DNA from: Lachnospiraceae bacterium
GTDB taxonomy: Bacteria; Bacillota; Clostridia; Lachnospirales; Lachnospiraceae
Direction: 5' to 3'
DNA length: 64,000 nucleotides
NCBI GenBank assembly: GCA_022793065.1
Contig: JAAWCE010000002.1
Span: 20,205 to 84,204 of the forward strand
Positions within the stretch are counted from its first letter, which is position 1. The number at the start of each line of letters is the position of its first letter. The notes below the pieces were generated by a model that saw only the letters and a list, made by a program, of their open reading frames with translations, was not told the origin of the DNA and made no database searches. Shown here piece after piece: positions 62,833 to 64,000 of this stretch. A program made the position numbers and the translations under genes.

Positions 62833-63267
62833 CTATAGTTCGTGTTTTTTCTGTTCTAAATAGGAGAAAACGGAGATAAACCGTTCTTCCCATTGATCAA
62901 ATATTTCATTTTCTATTTCATCTTCGGGTATATAACGATAGTCAATATATTTTGTGCCCTGGGGGGCGGCGATGAAATCCAATGCCTCTAAGATATTGTC
63001 TGGCATATCGTCGTATAATGTATCCAACAGTGACTGCAGTTCAGGTGAACGGAGTACATGACGGGGACGAGGGCGCTCATGTCCGTCAACAATCCATTTG
63101 CCGAAGGCGGAACTATCCGTAACAGTGTATTTCATACATATCATTCCTTTTAATAAACATTCTATGTATATTCCCCCAAAATGAATTGCACCTACTTTTC
63201 TCCTCACTTTCATTAGTGTATCCAAATCATCGAATCGTGATTCGGCTGCGTCTTCGTAGTTCTCCAT
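62833..63267 (-). CDS. Small HEPN-like protein paired with the KGGVGR ATPase
   Basis: 144 residues. The stretch AIHFGGIYIECLLKGMICM (27-45) has the spacing of HEPN-domain helices (compare the common form A-xLAGYAVECxLKALI), and RPRPRH at 65-70 fits an Rx4H motif, the active site of many HEPN RNases, followed by VLRSPELQSLLDTL, similar to the usual HDLxxLL. The C-terminus is acidic. AAGGAG lies seven bases before the ATG. The upstream position and 13-base gap point to co-expression with the ATPase, perhaps as toxin-like effector and controlling switch. Rx4H could also be chance. Confidence 0.6.
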   Translation of the reverse strand: MENYEDAAESRFDDLDTLMKVRRKVGAIHFGGIYIECLLKGMICMKYTVTDSSAFGKWIVDGHERPRPRHVLRSPELQSLLDTLYDDMPDNILEALDFIAAPQGTKYIDYRYIPEDEIENEIFDQWEERFISVFSYLEQKKHEL

Positions 63268-63716
63268 AGAATTCTCCTTTTATCAGTAACATTACCGTAG
63301 TTTTATGGCCTGACACGTTTCCAGCAGAAAAGGAAAGCGAGTATGATATACATAGTTTAATGAATATATGTTGATGGAATAACGCGCAAGCACATAAAGG
63401 TGCCAAGTGTAATTTGGTGGTTATTAAATTTTGTGGATATAGAGGTATCCAACGAATTTTTTATAATTGTATTATGGCATAAGAATAATATTTTTACAAT
63501 AGACAAAGCATACATTGATGATGAATGTAAAAATTGCAGCTATGACTTATTGGTATGTTGAAATAATCACATTAAAATAAAACGGTTGGTGACAAAATTA
63601 TGAAAAAACTGTGCAGATAGCCGATAGATAAAATAAGAGGGTTTTGAAGTAGAGTGATGAAAGGCAAGTGCAAAAACAGGCTGAAGTGAATTTTGAAAAT
63701 CGTAGGTGTCTGAGAA
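63268..63716. other. AT-rich intergenic region without a recognised gene
   Basis: About 450 bases between the HEPN-like gene start and the tandem repeat. Stop codons are frequent in all frames. The minus-strand promoter for the HEPN/ATPase unit should be here but no convincing pair of boxes was found. GCCGATAG at 63619-63626 lacks a matching upstream TAAA. Confidence 0.6.
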
Positions 63717-64000
63717 GTCCAGCTAAGAAATGTCAATCCATTTAATAAAATGTATCGCTGGACAGGTGAGGTTGTGAAGGTGCACGAGAGCAAATTTCAT
63801 GAGATGACTTACGAATGAAATCTGTCTCTTCTGTGAGTGCGCCGGAAGAACCTCACTCTTTAGTGCCGTCGCGCAGCGACTTAAGAATCGTCCAGCTAAG
63901 AAATGACAATCCATTTAATAAAAATGTATCGCTGGACAGGTGAGGTGGTGAAGGTGCACGAGAGCAAATTTCATGAGAAGACTTAGGAATGAAATTTGTC
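63717..64000 (+). repeat. Tandem hairpin-containing repeat, period 173 bp (runs off the edge)
   Basis: Unit 1 begins GTCCAGC at 63717, unit 2 at 63890; the shared part is about 110 bases (63717-63826 and 63890-64000), separated by a 63-base spacer. Each unit has GTCCAGC...GCTGGAC, a 7-bp inverted repeat around an AT-rich loop, then CAAATTTCAT...ATGAAATTTG (one mismatch in unit 1). The spacer adds GTGAG/CTCAC and GTCGC-gca-GCGAC (63868-63880). A fragment of it, TCGTCCAGCTAAGAAAT, also occurs in repeat copy A at 16244-16260. No ORF of note. Confidence 0.8.

Noticed and set aside
63600..63630. GCCGATAG as another SigD -10 box.
   Set aside because: No TAAA at the proper distance upstream and no gene downstream.
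63717..64000. CRISPR array.
   Set aside because: The unit is 173 bp with only two copies and long internal hairpins; CRISPR repeats are 23-50 bp with unique spacers.

Overview
The window looks like the chromosome of a flagellated, probably endospore-forming member of the Clostridia, most likely a Lachnospiraceae species. The basis is gene content: a clostridial motility block (flgM, flgN, two flgK, flgL, fliW, csrA, flaG, fliD, fliS, fliT-like, two flagellins), sigma-28/SigD-type promoters (TAAA-N15-16-[G/T]CCGATA), a SipL-like spore coat protein, a flavin-dependent thymidylate synthase, and clostridial DUF families (DUF1934, DUF4358, DUF4173). No rRNA, tRNA, CRISPR array or intact insertion sequence was seen.

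Layout. 1-1.5 kb: the 3' part of an AT-rich DNA adenine methyltransferase with a broken partner ORF. 1.5-4.6 kb: an OGG1-like glycosylase and an ABC-F ATPase with a leader of more than 600 nt. 4.7-9.5 kb: pyrC-pyrK-pyrD and the SipL-like gene, closed by a strong terminator. 9.6-15.3 kb (mostly minus strand): a SigD-controlled orphan protein, an ATPase pseudogene that has lost its Walker A region, DUF1934, murI, a small membrane protein, a GntR/FCD regulator and ispE. 15.4-17.3 kb: thyX and a GH43 glycosidase. 17.4-31.5 kb: motility genes. 31.5-36.3 kb: two related GT2 glycosyltransferases and a GT11 fucosyltransferase, probably for flagellin glycosylation. 36.3-41.1 kb: YjbR-like, ANT-like, truA, a uridine kinase-like gene, a CmpB-type membrane protein and a two-gene ABC transporter. 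41.2-45.6 kb (minus): a phosphatase and two ABC exporters. 45.8-53.5 kb: tatD, a DUF2975/XRE pair with a twin-palindrome operator, DUF4173, and a heterodimeric ABC exporter. 53.6-58.8 kb: a cell-surface set (GT-C-like membrane protein, DUF4358 lipoprotein, MBOAT acyltransferase, DHHW protein). 58.9-60.5 kb: a HAD phosphatase and rsmA. 60.6-63.3 kb (minus): a two-gene module of a HEPN-like protein and a large KGGVGR-type MinD/ParA-like ATPase. 63.7-64 kb: a tandem structured repeat that runs off the edge.

How the parts work together. Four SigD-type promoters (before flgM, flaG and each flagellin), plus a fifth before the orphan at 9611-10267, define the late motility regulon. FlgM would hold SigD until hook completion, FlgN, FliS and the FliT-like protein are export chaperones, and FliW/CsrA would control flagellin translation. 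Both flagellin leaders contain a small hairpin with GGA in a six-base loop just upstream of a GGA-containing Shine-Dalgarno, the arrangement known for CsrA control of hag.

The most promising undescribed items are (i) the HEPN/KGGVGR-ATPase gene pair; (ii) a dispersed intergenic hairpin element present three times (near 16.3, 47.8 and 51.7 kb), always inside a gene series and always ending in a GGAATAGGAG block 9-10 nt before a start codon; (iii) the 173-bp tandem hairpin repeat at the right edge, which shares a 17-nt sequence with the spacer of one copy of (ii); and (iv) the SigD-controlled orphan protein.
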